DNA of 19,537 bases. Origin: an uncultured Clostridia bacterium (lineage in GTDB: Bacteria > Bacillota > Clostridia > Oscillospirales > CAG-272). Made by a program: the position numbers and the translations under genes. The DNA lies in assembly GCA_904501715.1 (NCBI GenBank), contig CAJGCD010000030.1, positions 1 through 19,537 of the forward strand, in the 5' to 3' direction. Under the pieces are notes generated by a model. It worked only from the letters and a program-made list of their open reading frames with translations, did no database searches and was not told the origin of the DNA. The stretch's first letter is position 1; each line of letters starts with the position of its first letter. Positions 8,201-14,130 of this stretch are shown piece after piece.

Positions 8201-8888
8201 GAACGTCAACACGCTTTTTCGTTTCAAGAAGGTCTATTGCCTTTTTTGCCTTCTCAGCTTCCTTTTCAAGAGGGGCGACCTGTGCCTCTACCTCAACGAA
8301 AATATCGTTGATACGGGTCATATTGTCCTCGGTAGCCGCAAGCTTTCTCTCGCTCTCACTCTTCTTATGGCGGTATTTGGCTATACCCGATGCGTCCTCG
8401 AATATACTTCTGCGCTCGTCGCTCTTTCGTGAGATGATATCGGCAATACGACCCTGACCGATAATAGAATATCCGTCACGGCCTACGCCCGTGTTCATAA
8501 ACAGCTCGTATATATCGCGCAGACGCACCGCGCGGCGGTTTATGTAATATTCACTCTCACCCGAGCGGTAATAGCGGCGGGTCACCGTAACCTCGTCATA
8601 TGGGCAGTCAAGTCTGCTCATCATACCCGTATTGTCAAAGGTCACCGATACCTCCGCGTAACCCATCGGTCTGCGGCTGTCGGCTCCTCCGAAAATGATG
8701 TCCTCCATCTTGGTTCCTCGAATGCTCTTTGAGGACACCTCTCCAAGTACCCAACGCATAGCGTCGGAAATATTCGATTTTCCGCTTCCGTTGGGACCTA
8801 CTATTACGGTAGTACCGCCCTCAAAGGTCAGCTTTGTCTTGTCTGGGAAGGACTTGAAGCCTTGCAATTCAAGAGATTTAAGATACAC
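5256..8888 (-). CDS. smc: Chromosome segregation ATPase SMC
   Basis: Core ATPase of bacterial condensin; with ScpA and ScpB it organises and separates replicated chromosomes. The 1210-residue protein has the full SMC layout. The N-terminal head carries Walker A GPNGSGKSN (residues 31-39) and QGRI. Two long charged coiled coils flank the hinge, which lies at about residues 510-680 (GYAGSVRFVMKKYAEGAI through INVGGSFTGGS). The C-terminal head holds the ABC signature LSGGEQAFIAIAL and Walker B FCILDEIEAALDEVN followed by the H-loop ITHRRGTM. Length is typical. Translation starts at a GTG (8888) with GAGGAG 7 nt upstream. The 3' end overlaps ftsY by 17 bp. scpA and scpB are not in the window, and rnc, which often precedes smc, is absent. 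Confidence 0.98.
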   Translation of the reverse strand: MYLKSLELQGFKSFPDKTKLTFEGGTTVIVGPNGSGKSNISDAMRWVLGEVSSKSIRGTKMEDIIFGGADSRRPMGYAEVSVTFDNTGMMSRLDCPYDEVTVTRRYYRSGESEYYINRRAVRLRDIYELFMNTGVGRDGYSIIGQGRIADIISRKSDERRSIFEDASGIAKYRHKKSESERKLAATEDNMTRINDIFVEVEAQVAPLEKEAEKAKKAIDLLETKKRVDVQLWLYDTEKLRADVIKCEESFKESEFQLNNADDSIRALEMQNDRLFEISQSNKAESESLLAQIREQTEINHRLDSEYGIDDTNIAHTREMLAAAEGACESTKKSIDTEIEGDKARSLKISELEAGLDTKAAERESLDAEKNKHMSEAEELEFNINRALDDIRALEAEQADVRARISFIDSSRDDELDKNQAMLGEIAEYESATENMRKQSASIKKTVEEYDAVTAEASAVVTRTWEELAKLYDKRTDDSDARANLVLRRDSVNQRIETFKAMEEQLEGYAGSVRFVMKKYAEGAITDKYGNKAGRIYGPLSQLINVENKYITAIETALAANLQHIVVEDESVAKAAMFALKRAEAGRATFFPLTSMREQTVTPEMREAAGYAGYIAVADELVDSDSKFSKVLSSLLGRTVVFDTIDNATAMAKDLKYKVKAVTLDGQQINVGGSFTGGSVKSNANILGRAGEIKRLEGEAAELEDRIAELEKKLAALDDKISALEQDKGDAEQKISLIKIMRDSENTRFEQLEAKIAANMTLTEKLRADYEAILRERERFEEDKKALSVRLVEIEKQIEEIGAARANMDVKRNEALDRRQECEERITALIILVNEIRKDIETEQRMSEESRIRLDGFLEAKRLQEERIASLNERIEEYKEAQVKNRAAYEEGKAALAELNAKRAKVEEGSSEFERKLSEVNAKMREKLQHKENIFKEYTRFENRLQHLREEQDKLASRLWDEHELTRADAMALGYPALTSETRGEAAAKQTECRNKLRVLGNVDLDAVNKYKEVKKRYDEMSAQISDLNAAREELLGVIGQLEGEMETAFVDSFNQINENFNRVFSELFGGGSAEISLTDPDNVLESGIEIKAAPPGKIIKNMVQLSGGEQAFIAIALFFAILQVNPTPFCILDEIEAALDEVNVARFAEYIKRYSGGTQFVMITHRRGTMEAANRLYGVTMPERGISKVLELDVNDISKKKGEDWDGIFG

Positions 8889-8933
8889 TTTCGTTCTCCT
8901 CTCGGATATGTTTTTGTCTGTTCTTTTAAAAAT

Positions 8934-9965
8934 TCAAGAGTCAAAATCAACAGAATGCTCTATTATAATATTATAACCCAAAACTTGATTTTTTTCAAGC
9001 ACTTTTAACCATTTGAGCCCATATTTTTCACATATTTTAACTTTATTTTGCTTCTTTTGCCCCACCGCCTTGGATGTGGAGCCGCGAGAGACGTATAACG
9101 TCACACCTCCGCCGTGTATCTGACGCTTATCCAACTCCTCACAGATGCGCTCAAAATAGAGTCGGCTCATAGCAAGCTCGCCTATGGCGCTGTGATTTGC
9201 TCCCGCTATCGCCTTGGATGCGTCGGCAAGATTTTCCGAAGCGCAAAGCCCAACGCGTATGCACGGAACACCCGCTCTGTCGAACACGTCAAGCACGTTT
9301 TTAGTACGCTCCACAGCATCCTCAAGCCCAAGAGGCTTATATATACCGCGTCTGCTCATATCCGCAAGCTCGGTGTCATTGAACACCACCGTGGGATACA
9401 CTCTCGCCCCGTCCGCTCCCGCCTCGCATATCATTCGCGCGGTCATTATCTCGTTTTCGGCATCAGACAGAGGTAATCCGATCATCATCTGTCCTATCAG
9501 CTCAAATCCCGCTGCCTTCACCGCCCTGCAAGCGGTAATGGCACACGCTGAGTCGTGTCCTCTTTTTGAGGCGGAAAGAACCCTATCATCAAGGCTTTGA
9601 AGCCCCAATTCCACTGTCTTTACCGCAAATCTTGAAAGTATAGCCAATATCTCGTCGTTTATATAATCGGGACGAGTGGAAAGCCTTATGCTTTCTACTC
9701 TACCCGCATCCACGTATTCCTGAGCCAGCTTCAAAAGACTCACCATTAGAGAGCGCTCTATCCCCGTAAATGAACCGCCGAAAAAGGCTATCTCGGTGCT
9801 TGTATCCGCCGATATAGTTGCAAGTGCCTCCTCTATCTCACGGCGCACGTCCTCTATCTTAAAATCCCCGTGTCCCGATATGGTTCTCTGATTACAGAAA
9901 ACACAGTCGTTGGGACATCCCAGATGCGGTATAAATATAGGAATATTGGCATGTTTTTTGCTCAT
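8934..9965 (-). CDS. Radical SAM protein of the Elp3-like group, function unassigned
   Basis: Predicted iron-sulfur enzyme that splits S-adenosylmethionine to generate a radical. The CxxxCxxC cluster-binding motif is HLGCPNDCVFCNQ, with Cys17, Cys21 and Cys24 counted from the chosen start. It is followed by EIAFFGGSFTGI (glycine-rich SAM contact), IRLSTRPDYI, VELGLQSLDDRVL and GFELIGQMMIGLP, the Elp3/HemN-like sequence of radical SAM segments. I chose the ATG at 9965 (343 residues) because GGAG lies 9 nt upstream; an in-frame ATG at 10007 exists but has no ribosome site and would cover the leader hairpin. The Elp3 acetyltransferase domain is absent. It heads the smc-ftsY cluster, an arrangement I recall from other Clostridia. 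RNA modification is one possibility, but neither substrate nor pathway can be assigned. Confidence 0.88.
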   Translation of the reverse strand: MSKKHANIPIFIPHLGCPNDCVFCNQRTISGHGDFKIEDVRREIEEALATISADTSTEIAFFGGSFTGIERSLMVSLLKLAQEYVDAGRVESIRLSTRPDYINDEILAILSRFAVKTVELGLQSLDDRVLSASKRGHDSACAITACRAVKAAGFELIGQMMIGLPLSDAENEIMTARMICEAGADGARVYPTVVFNDTELADMSRRGIYKPLGLEDAVERTKNVLDVFDRAGVPCIRVGLCASENLADASKAIAGANHSAIGELAMSRLYFERICEELDKRQIHGGGVTLYVSRGSTSKAVGQKKQNKVKICEKYGLKWLKVLEKNQVLGYNIIIEHSVDFDS

Positions 9966-9991
9966 AGTATTTTTCTCCATACAATTCGTTT

Positions 9992-10010
9992 GGGGCGGCA
10001 ATGCCACCCC
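9992..10010 (-). promoter_or_regulatory. GC-rich hairpin in the 5' leader of the radical SAM-smc transcript
   Basis: In the minus-strand RNA, GGGGUGGC (10010-10003) pairs with GCCGCCCC (9999-9992) around a 3-nt loop: 8 bp with one U-G pair. The stem is G+C-rich inside an AT-rich leader, about 20 nt after the predicted start and about 26 nt before the ATG at 9965. No U-run follows, so it is not a terminator. It may stabilise the mRNA or bind a protein. Confidence 0.45.
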
Positions 10011-10035
10011 GTGCTTTATATTTTATAACGAAACC

Positions 10036-10064
10036 ATTATATCATATATAAAAATTTATTTCAA
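10036..10064 (-). promoter_or_regulatory. Main promoter of the radical SAM-smc-ftsY cluster
   Basis: Minus-strand -35 TTGAAA (10064-10059), a 17-bp spacer ending in TGA just before the -10, and a perfect TATAAT (10041-10036). Predicted start near 10029, about 65 nt upstream of the ATG at 9965. It stands back-to-back with the tRNA promoter at 10117-10145 in an AT-rich stretch. Confidence 0.8.
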
Positions 10065-10116
10065 CAATATGCCACAAGAAAGTTATATAAAAAGCAAAAA
10101 AAATTAAAAATAGGTA

Positions 10117-10145
10117 TTGACAAACCAAAAACTTTGTGATATTAT
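10117..10145 (+). promoter_or_regulatory. Promoter of the tRNA cluster
   Basis: Perfect -35 TTGACA (10117-10122), 17-bp spacer and TATTAT -10 (10140-10145), with the transcript predicted to start near 10152, about 24 nt upstream of tRNA-Gly. A strong, near-consensus promoter is expected for stable RNA genes. Confidence 0.82.
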
Positions 10146-10175
10146 ATTAGAGCGGTTCAAGAGGACCTCAAAATT

Positions 10176-10249
10176 GCGAGTGTAGTTCAATGGTAGAATC
10201 CCAGCCTTCCAAGCTGGTCGCGTGGGTTCGATTCCCATCACTCGCTCCA
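10176..10249 (+). tRNA. tRNA-Gly (anticodon UCC), CCA encoded
   Basis: Acceptor stem GCGAGTG/CACTCGC, D-arm with AGTTCAATGGTAGAA, anticodon stem CCAGC/GCTGG with loop CTTCCAA giving TCC at 10208-10210, and the T-arm GTGGGTTCGATTCCCAT. The body is 71 nt plus an encoded CCA at 10247-10249. First gene of the three-tRNA transcript. Confidence 0.97.
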
Positions 10250-10251
10250 TA

Positions 10252-10281
10252 AACAAATGGCGCATTTATGCGCCATTTGTT
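10252..10281 (+). other. Perfect 14-bp hairpin between tRNA-Gly and tRNA-Arg
   Basis: AACAAATGGCGCAT (10252-10265) is an exact inverted repeat of ATGCGCCATTTGTT (10268-10281) with TT between them. No T-run follows, so it is unlikely to terminate; it fills nearly all the spacer and may guide tRNA processing or partial attenuation. Confidence 0.6.
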
Positions 10282-10287
10282 AAGTGT

Positions 10288-10364
10288 GTGCCTTTAGCTC
10301 AGCAGGATAGAGCAACTGCCTTCTAAGCAGTAGGTCGGGGGTTCGAGTCCCTCAAGGCACGCCA
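10288..10364 (+). tRNA. tRNA-Arg (anticodon UCU), CCA encoded
   Basis: Acceptor stem GTGCCTT/AAGGCAC, D-arm TAGCTCAGCAGGATAGAGCA, anticodon stem ACTGC/GCAGT with loop CTTCTAA giving TCT at 10322-10324, T-arm CGGGGGTTCGAGTCCCT, discriminator G and encoded CCA at 10362-10364. Reads AGA/AGG codons. Confidence 0.96.
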
Positions 10365-10370
10365 TATACG

Positions 10371-10447
10371 GTGGGATTGGCGCAGTTGGTTAGCGCGTCA
10401 GGTTGTGGCCCTGAAGGCCGTGGGTTCGAATCCCATATCTCACCCCA
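10371..10447 (+). tRNA. tRNA-His (anticodon GUG), CCA encoded
   Basis: Acceptor stem GTGGGAT/ATCTCAC (one G-U pair), anticodon stem TCAGG/CCTGA with loop TTGTGGC giving GTG at 10405-10407, T-arm CGTGGGTTCGAATCCCAT, discriminator C and encoded CCA at 10445-10447. A G at 10370 can supply the G(-1) opposite C73, the identity feature of histidine tRNA. Confidence 0.97.
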
Positions 10448-10449
10448 GA

Positions 10450-10482
10450 AAAAAGCACATCTGTTTACAGATGTGCTTTTTC
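10450..10482 (+). terminator. Intrinsic terminator of the tRNA cluster
   Basis: AAAAAGCACATCTGT (10450-10464) pairs perfectly with ACAGATGTGCTTTTT (10467-10481) across TT: a 15-bp stem whose 3' arm ends in a T-run, beginning 3 nt after the tRNA-His CCA. The A-tract on the 5' side could also let it work from the other strand. Confidence 0.88.
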
Positions 10483-10504
10483 AGTTATATTCGGCTTACT
10501 CCGA

Positions 10505-10626
10505 GTGATATTCGCTTCGCGAGTTTAGGAGGCGAATATAATATCACTGAAGCAGTACGGCTTCAATATCACTTTTGCGAAGCAAAAATATCACGCTGAG
10601 CATGAGCGAAGCATATCACTAAACTC
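10505..10626. repeat. Array of small hairpins separated by ATATCAC
   Basis: ATATCAC occurs at 10541, 10566, 10588 and 10613 (spacing 25, 22 and 25 bp), with its reverse complement GTGATAT at 10505-10511. Between copies lie short inverted repeats: TGAAGC/GCTTCA, TTTTGC/GCAAAA and CGCT/AGCG. An 8-bp inverted repeat, GAGTTTAG (10521-10528) and CTAAACTC (10619-10626), encloses most of the array, which ends exactly where the -35 box of the next promoter begins. No coding potential is visible. It looks like a dispersed intergenic repeat that may fold into several stems if transcribed. Confidence 0.6.
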
Positions 10627-10655
10627 TTTACAGCTTACAACTTTTATGGTATAAT
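10627..10655 (+). promoter_or_regulatory. Promoter of the yqeG operon
   Basis: TTTACA (10627-10632), a 17-bp spacer and a perfect TATAAT (10650-10655). Predicted start near 10662, so the leader is only about 17 nt, just enough for the GAGGTGG ribosome site in front of the ATG at 10679. Confidence 0.8.
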
Positions 10656-10678
10656 ATATTTGAAAGTGAGGTGGACTT

Positions 10679-11218
10679 ATGAAGCACAAACACAGACACA
10701 CTCTAAATTACCTACTTACTCCCGAATACGTTTTTGATACCTACCGTGACGTCACTCCCGAATTTTTGACTTCACTTGGCATAAGGGCATTACTTATAGA
10801 TATAGACAACACCCTCGCTCCCTACGAGCAAGAGCTTCCCGACGAAAATATAATAGCCTGGTTTGAGTCCTTAAAAGCGGCAAATATAAAGGCGGCGCTT
10901 ATCTCCAACAACCACCCTCCGCGCGTTGAGCTTTTTAACAGTATGCTAAATCTCCCCGCATACCCCGACAGCGGCAAGCCCGGTTCAAGGTATCTCTTAA
11001 AGGCTATGGCGGAAATGGGCTCGACGCCCGAGAACACCGCGGGACTTGGCGACCAGCTCCTTACCGACACCTTAGCGGTGCACCGACTTGATATGATATC
11101 AATTATTGTTCCTCCCATAAAGGACAAGAAAAATCTGTTCTTTCGTTCCAAGCGTCTGCTGGAGCGTCCCTTTATGAGAAGATACCGCCGTTTACAAAAG
11201 AAAGGTAACAGTAAATGA
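10679..11218 (+). CDS. yqeG: YqeG-family HAD (subclass IIIA) phosphatase
   Basis: Predicted Mg-dependent phosphatase of the haloacid dehalogenase superfamily, related to the mitochondrial phosphatidylglycerophosphate phosphatase family. The 179-residue protein has the typical YqeG start (NYLLTPEYVFDTYRDVTPEFL), motif I DIDNTLAPY (residues 41-49, nucleophile D41 and acid/base D43), motif II ISNN (about 75-78), the lysine region SGKPGSRYLLKAM and motif III GDQLLTD. It has no cap domain, as expected for the subclass. The ATG at 10679 has GAGGTGG about 5 nt upstream. The end overlaps the next gene by 4 bp (ATGA). The true substrate in Firmicutes is unsettled; family membership is clear. Confidence 0.92.
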   Translation: MKHKHRHTLNYLLTPEYVFDTYRDVTPEFLTSLGIRALLIDIDNTLAPYEQELPDENIIAWFESLKAANIKAALISNNHPPRVELFNSMLNLPAYPDSGKPGSRYLLKAMAEMGSTPENTAGLGDQLLTDTLAVHRLDMISIIVPPIKDKKNLFFRSKRLLERPFMRRYRRLQKKGNSK

Positions 11219-12081
11219 AAAGAATAGATCACGCAACCTTCGGACCCGGAGGAAACAGCGAATCCTTCTACGCCGATGGCAAAAAATCCACAACCCAAGC
11301 ACCCGAATGGGTAAAGCTCAAAGGTCTTGATGCCTATGAATACGAGGCAGGCAACGGACTTACCGCAGGGGAAGCAACTCTTTCAAAAATAGGGGAGGAG
11401 GCAAAGAAGCACGGTGTGCTTATGTCCTTCCACACGCCCTATTTTATCTCCCTTTCGGGAATCGACCCCGAGAAACGCCTTAAGAGCATTGATTATATCA
11501 GCCGCTCTCTTCGCGCTGCAGAGCTTCTCTGTGCCGACACCATAGTAATACACGCGGGAAGTGCCGCTAAAATAAGCCGTGAGGAGGCAATGGCTCTCGC
11601 TTCTGACACGCTATTAAAAAATCTTGATGTTAACGGAGATACCGATATCCGTATGGGCATAGAAACCATGGGCAAGATAAATCAGCTGGGAACCCTTGAG
11701 GAGGTAATAGAGCTTTGCAAGCTCTCTCCTAAGTACCACCCCGTAGTTGACTTCGGTCATCTCAACGCCAGACACTTAGGCTCTCACTTCCCCGATTGCG
11801 ACAGCTACCGCAAGGTCTTTGATAAAATCGCAAACGGGCTGGGGGACGAGTATGCATACAATCTACACTGCCATTTTTCAAAGATAGAATTTACGGCTTC
11901 GGGAGAAAAGAAGCACCTGACCTTTGCCGACAGCGTTTACGGTCCCGACTTCGAGCCCTTGGCAGAGGCTATCGTAAGGGAGGGCGTAGCTCCCAGAATA
12001 ATCTGCGAATCCGACGGAACCATGGCTGAGGATGCTCTTTATATGAAAAACGCGTGGCTATCGGCGGGAGGCAATGCATGA
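11215..12081 (+). CDS. Endonuclease IV-like TIM-barrel metalloprotein
   Basis: Member of the xylose isomerase-like/AP endonuclease 2 TIM-barrel superfamily. The 288-residue protein retains residues in positions matching the metal site of endonuclease IV (Nfo): H73 (SFHTPYFISLSG), H113 (VIHAGS), E150 (GIETMGK), D179 and H182 (VVDFGHLNAR), H218/H220 (NLHCHFSKIEF), H234 and E265 (ICESDGT). This pattern favours a catalytically competent enzyme, either an apurinic/apyrimidinic endonuclease or a sugar-handling relative. Overall similarity to classic Nfo seems loose to the eye, so I give no gene symbol. It overlaps yqeG by 4 bp and the peptidase gene by 4 bp, so all three are translationally coupled. 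No anomaly is visible. Confidence 0.85.
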   Translation: MKRIDHATFGPGGNSESFYADGKKSTTQAPEWVKLKGLDAYEYEAGNGLTAGEATLSKIGEEAKKHGVLMSFHTPYFISLSGIDPEKRLKSIDYISRSLRAAELLCADTIVIHAGSAAKISREEAMALASDTLLKNLDVNGDTDIRMGIETMGKINQLGTLEEVIELCKLSPKYHPVVDFGHLNARHLGSHFPDCDSYRKVFDKIANGLGDEYAYNLHCHFSKIEFTASGEKKHLTFADSVYGPDFEPLAEAIVREGVAPRIICESDGTMAEDALYMKNAWLSAGGNA

Positions 12082-13154
12082 CACAGCTCCAAAGATTTCA
12101 AGAAGCTCTGTCCAAAACCGATTTCGACGCGGCAATAATAAGCTCAGAATTAAATCAGCGCTATCTGTCCGACCTTGACTATTCCGACGGATATCTGCTG
12201 GTAAGCTCGGATAAAGCCTATCTTCTGGCAGATTTCAGATATATTGAGATAGCCCGCGCTACCTCGAAGGATTTTGAGGTAATCCGCCCCGAGGGTAAAA
12301 TGTCTGATGCCTTATGCGAGCTTATCAAGGCAAATAGATTTGTCAATATCGCCATTGAGGAGGATACGCTTTCCTGCTCTTCCTTTGGCACTTTGAGCAA
12401 CTCCTTCCCAGAAGAATGTAAGCTGCTCCACGGAGCGTCAAAGCTCCTTCGAGAGCAACGGGCGGTGAAGCTCCCCTATGAAATAGAGCGAATAAAAAAG
12501 GCTCAGGAAATAACCGACAAGGCTTTTTCCCATATACTCTCCTTTATATCTCCCAACGTAACCGAAAAGGATGTGGCGCTTGAGCTTGAATTCTTTATGA
12601 GAAAAAACGGCGCCGAGGCAACAGCCTTTGACACTATTGCGGTATCGGGAGCGGCTTCCTCTCTGCCCCACGGAGTTCCCTCTGACGTAAAGCTTCGCAA
12701 AGGCTTCCTCACCATGGATTTCGGCGCAAAATACAAGGGCTATTGCTCGGATATGACGCGCACAGTAGTCATAGGCAAGGCGAGTGAAGAAATCAAAAAG
12801 GTATATAATACCGTTCTTTGTGCTCAGCTTGCCGCTCTTGAACAGATAAAAGGCGGGATGCTCTGCCGTGATGCCGACGAAGTAGCCCGTTCTGTAATAC
12901 GCGAAGCAGGCTACGGAGCTGCTTTTGGACACAGCCTCGGTCACGGCGTGGGGATATATATCCACGAAAGTCCTTCCCTCTCGCCACGAGCTACCGATGA
13001 CAGCCGACTTATTTCGGGCAATGTGGTAACCGTTGAGCCGGGAATATATCTTGAAGGAAAATTCGGTTGCCGTATTGAGGATATGATTTCCATAAATCAG
13101 GACGGAAGCATATATAATTTCACAAGCAGCCCTAAAAATCTCATAGAGCTATAA
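12078..13154 (+). CDS. Xaa-Pro aminopeptidase/dipeptidase (M24 family)
   Basis: Cytoplasmic metallopeptidase that removes N-terminal residues next to proline. With the start at 12078 the product is 358 residues: an N-terminal creatinase-like domain (about 1-130) and a C-terminal pita-bread catalytic domain. All five metal ligands are visible: D214 (TMDFGAKYKGY), D225 (CSDMTRT), H289 (GHSLGHGVGI), E320 (TVEPGIY) and E334 (CRIEDM); H198 and H296 fit the substrate-site histidines. I chose the ATG at 12078 because GGGAGG lies 6 nt upstream and it forms an ATGA overlap with the preceding gene; an in-frame ATG at 12054 has no ribosome site. Elongation factor P, often next in Firmicutes, is absent; a terminator follows at once. 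PepP and PepQ cannot be separated here. Confidence 0.93.
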   Translation: MTQLQRFQEALSKTDFDAAIISSELNQRYLSDLDYSDGYLLVSSDKAYLLADFRYIEIARATSKDFEVIRPEGKMSDALCELIKANRFVNIAIEEDTLSCSSFGTLSNSFPEECKLLHGASKLLREQRAVKLPYEIERIKKAQEITDKAFSHILSFISPNVTEKDVALELEFFMRKNGAEATAFDTIAVSGAASSLPHGVPSDVKLRKGFLTMDFGAKYKGYCSDMTRTVVIGKASEEIKKVYNTVLCAQLAALEQIKGGMLCRDADEVARSVIREAGYGAAFGHSLGHGVGIYIHESPSLSPRATDDSRLISGNVVTVEPGIYLEGKFGCRIEDMISINQDGSIYNFTSSPKNLIEL

Positions 13155-13182
13155 AAAAGAAGGTCTTTCGACCTTCTTTTTT
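13153..13182. terminator. Bidirectional terminator between the peptidase gene and metA
   Basis: AAAAAAGAAGGTC (13153-13165) pairs perfectly with GACCTTCTTTTTT (13170-13182) around TTTC. T-runs occur in both directions, and the A/T ends include bases of both stop codons. It serves the two convergent operons, which are only 26 bp apart. Confidence 0.92.
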
Positions 13183-14110
13183 ACTCGTTATTCTCACTGA
13201 TATCCTCAATATTGTAGGGTGTTGACTGATAAACGAAATAGTTGAGCCAGTTGGAATAGAAAAGATTTGCGCAGCTTCTCCAGCGAACTATCGGCTCCTT
13301 CGTGTCGTCGTCATTGGGGAAGTAATTTTTGGGTATCTCAATCGGAAGTCCCGCGTTTTTGTCGCGCAGATACTCGTTTTTGAGCGTATCCCCATCATAC
13401 TCCGAATGTCCCGTAATAAATATCTGCCTTCCCTTCTCGGTAGCACAGGCAAACACTCCCGCCTCCTCGGAGCTGCAAAGTATCTTCAGCTTATCCACAG
13501 CTTCAATATCCTCTCTGCGGCACTCGGTATGTCTTGAATGAGGCACTACGAAGGTATCGTCAAAGCCTCTGAAAAGTATTGACCTCTTATGGTCAAGAGT
13601 ATGCTCAAACACGCCAAAAAGCTTCTTAGGTAACTGATATTTCTTTACACCATAGTGATAATAAAGTCCCGCCTGAGCGCCCCAACAGATGTGAAGCGTG
13701 CTGGTAACGTGAGTCTTGCTCCACTCCATTATCTTGCAAAGCTCATCCCAGTACTCAACCTGCTCGAACTCCATCTGCTCAACGGGCGCGCCCGTAATTA
13801 TCATTCCGTCGTACTTTTTGTGCTCTATCTCGTCAAAAGTCTTGTAGAAAGCCAGCATGTGCTCGGCGGAGGTATGCTTTGACTTGTGGGTAGCGGTCTG
13901 GAGAAGCTCCAGCTCCACCTGCAAGGGCGTGTTACCGATAAGCCTTGCTATCTGAGTTTCGGTCACTATTTTCTGCGGCATCAGATTGAGCATCAGTATC
14001 TTAAGGGGACGGATGTCCTGCGTCATAGCCCTCGTTTCGGTCATAACAAATATATTCTCATTAAGCAGAACCTGAGTTGCAGGTAACAGATTTGGAATTT
14101 TTATAGGCAT
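13181..14110 (-). CDS. metA: Homoserine O-acetyltransferase (MetA type)
   Basis: Acylates homoserine in the first committed step of methionine synthesis. The 309-residue protein is a full-length MetA of the class I glutamine amidotransferase-like fold, with catalytic C142 (LHICWGAQAG), H235 and E237 (ITGHSEYD). Residue 111 in TGAPVEQMEFE is glutamate; in characterised MetA enzymes Glu here selects acetyl-CoA, whereas E. coli has Gly and uses succinyl-CoA. I therefore call an acetyltransferase despite the usual succinyltransferase label. The ATG at 14110 follows AGGAGG by about 8 nt and lies 20 bp after metY, which consumes O-acetylhomoserine. This context supports the specificity call. Confidence 0.95.
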   Translation of the reverse strand: MPIKIPNLLPATQVLLNENIFVMTETRAMTQDIRPLKILMLNLMPQKIVTETQIARLIGNTPLQVELELLQTATHKSKHTSAEHMLAFYKTFDEIEHKKYDGMIITGAPVEQMEFEQVEYWDELCKIMEWSKTHVTSTLHICWGAQAGLYYHYGVKKYQLPKKLFGVFEHTLDHKRSILFRGFDDTFVVPHSRHTECRREDIEAVDKLKILCSSEEAGVFACATEKGRQIFITGHSEYDGDTLKNEYLRDKNAGLPIEIPKNYFPNDDDTKEPIVRWRSCANLFYSNWLNYFVYQSTPYNIEDISENNE

Positions 14111-14130
14111 TCCTAAAACCTCCTAAGCAA

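Noticed and set aside
7773..8432. Plus-strand 219-codon open frame
   Set aside because: Antisense to the smc coiled coil; low-complexity composition and no independent support.
9966..10007. Longer N-terminus of the radical SAM protein
   Set aside because: The upstream ATG has no ribosome site and the extra 14 residues overlap a leader hairpin; the ATG at 9965 has GGAG at good spacing.
10405..10599. Short plus-strand open frame starting inside tRNA-His
   Set aside because: Begins within a tRNA and crosses a terminator and the repeat array; not a plausible gene.
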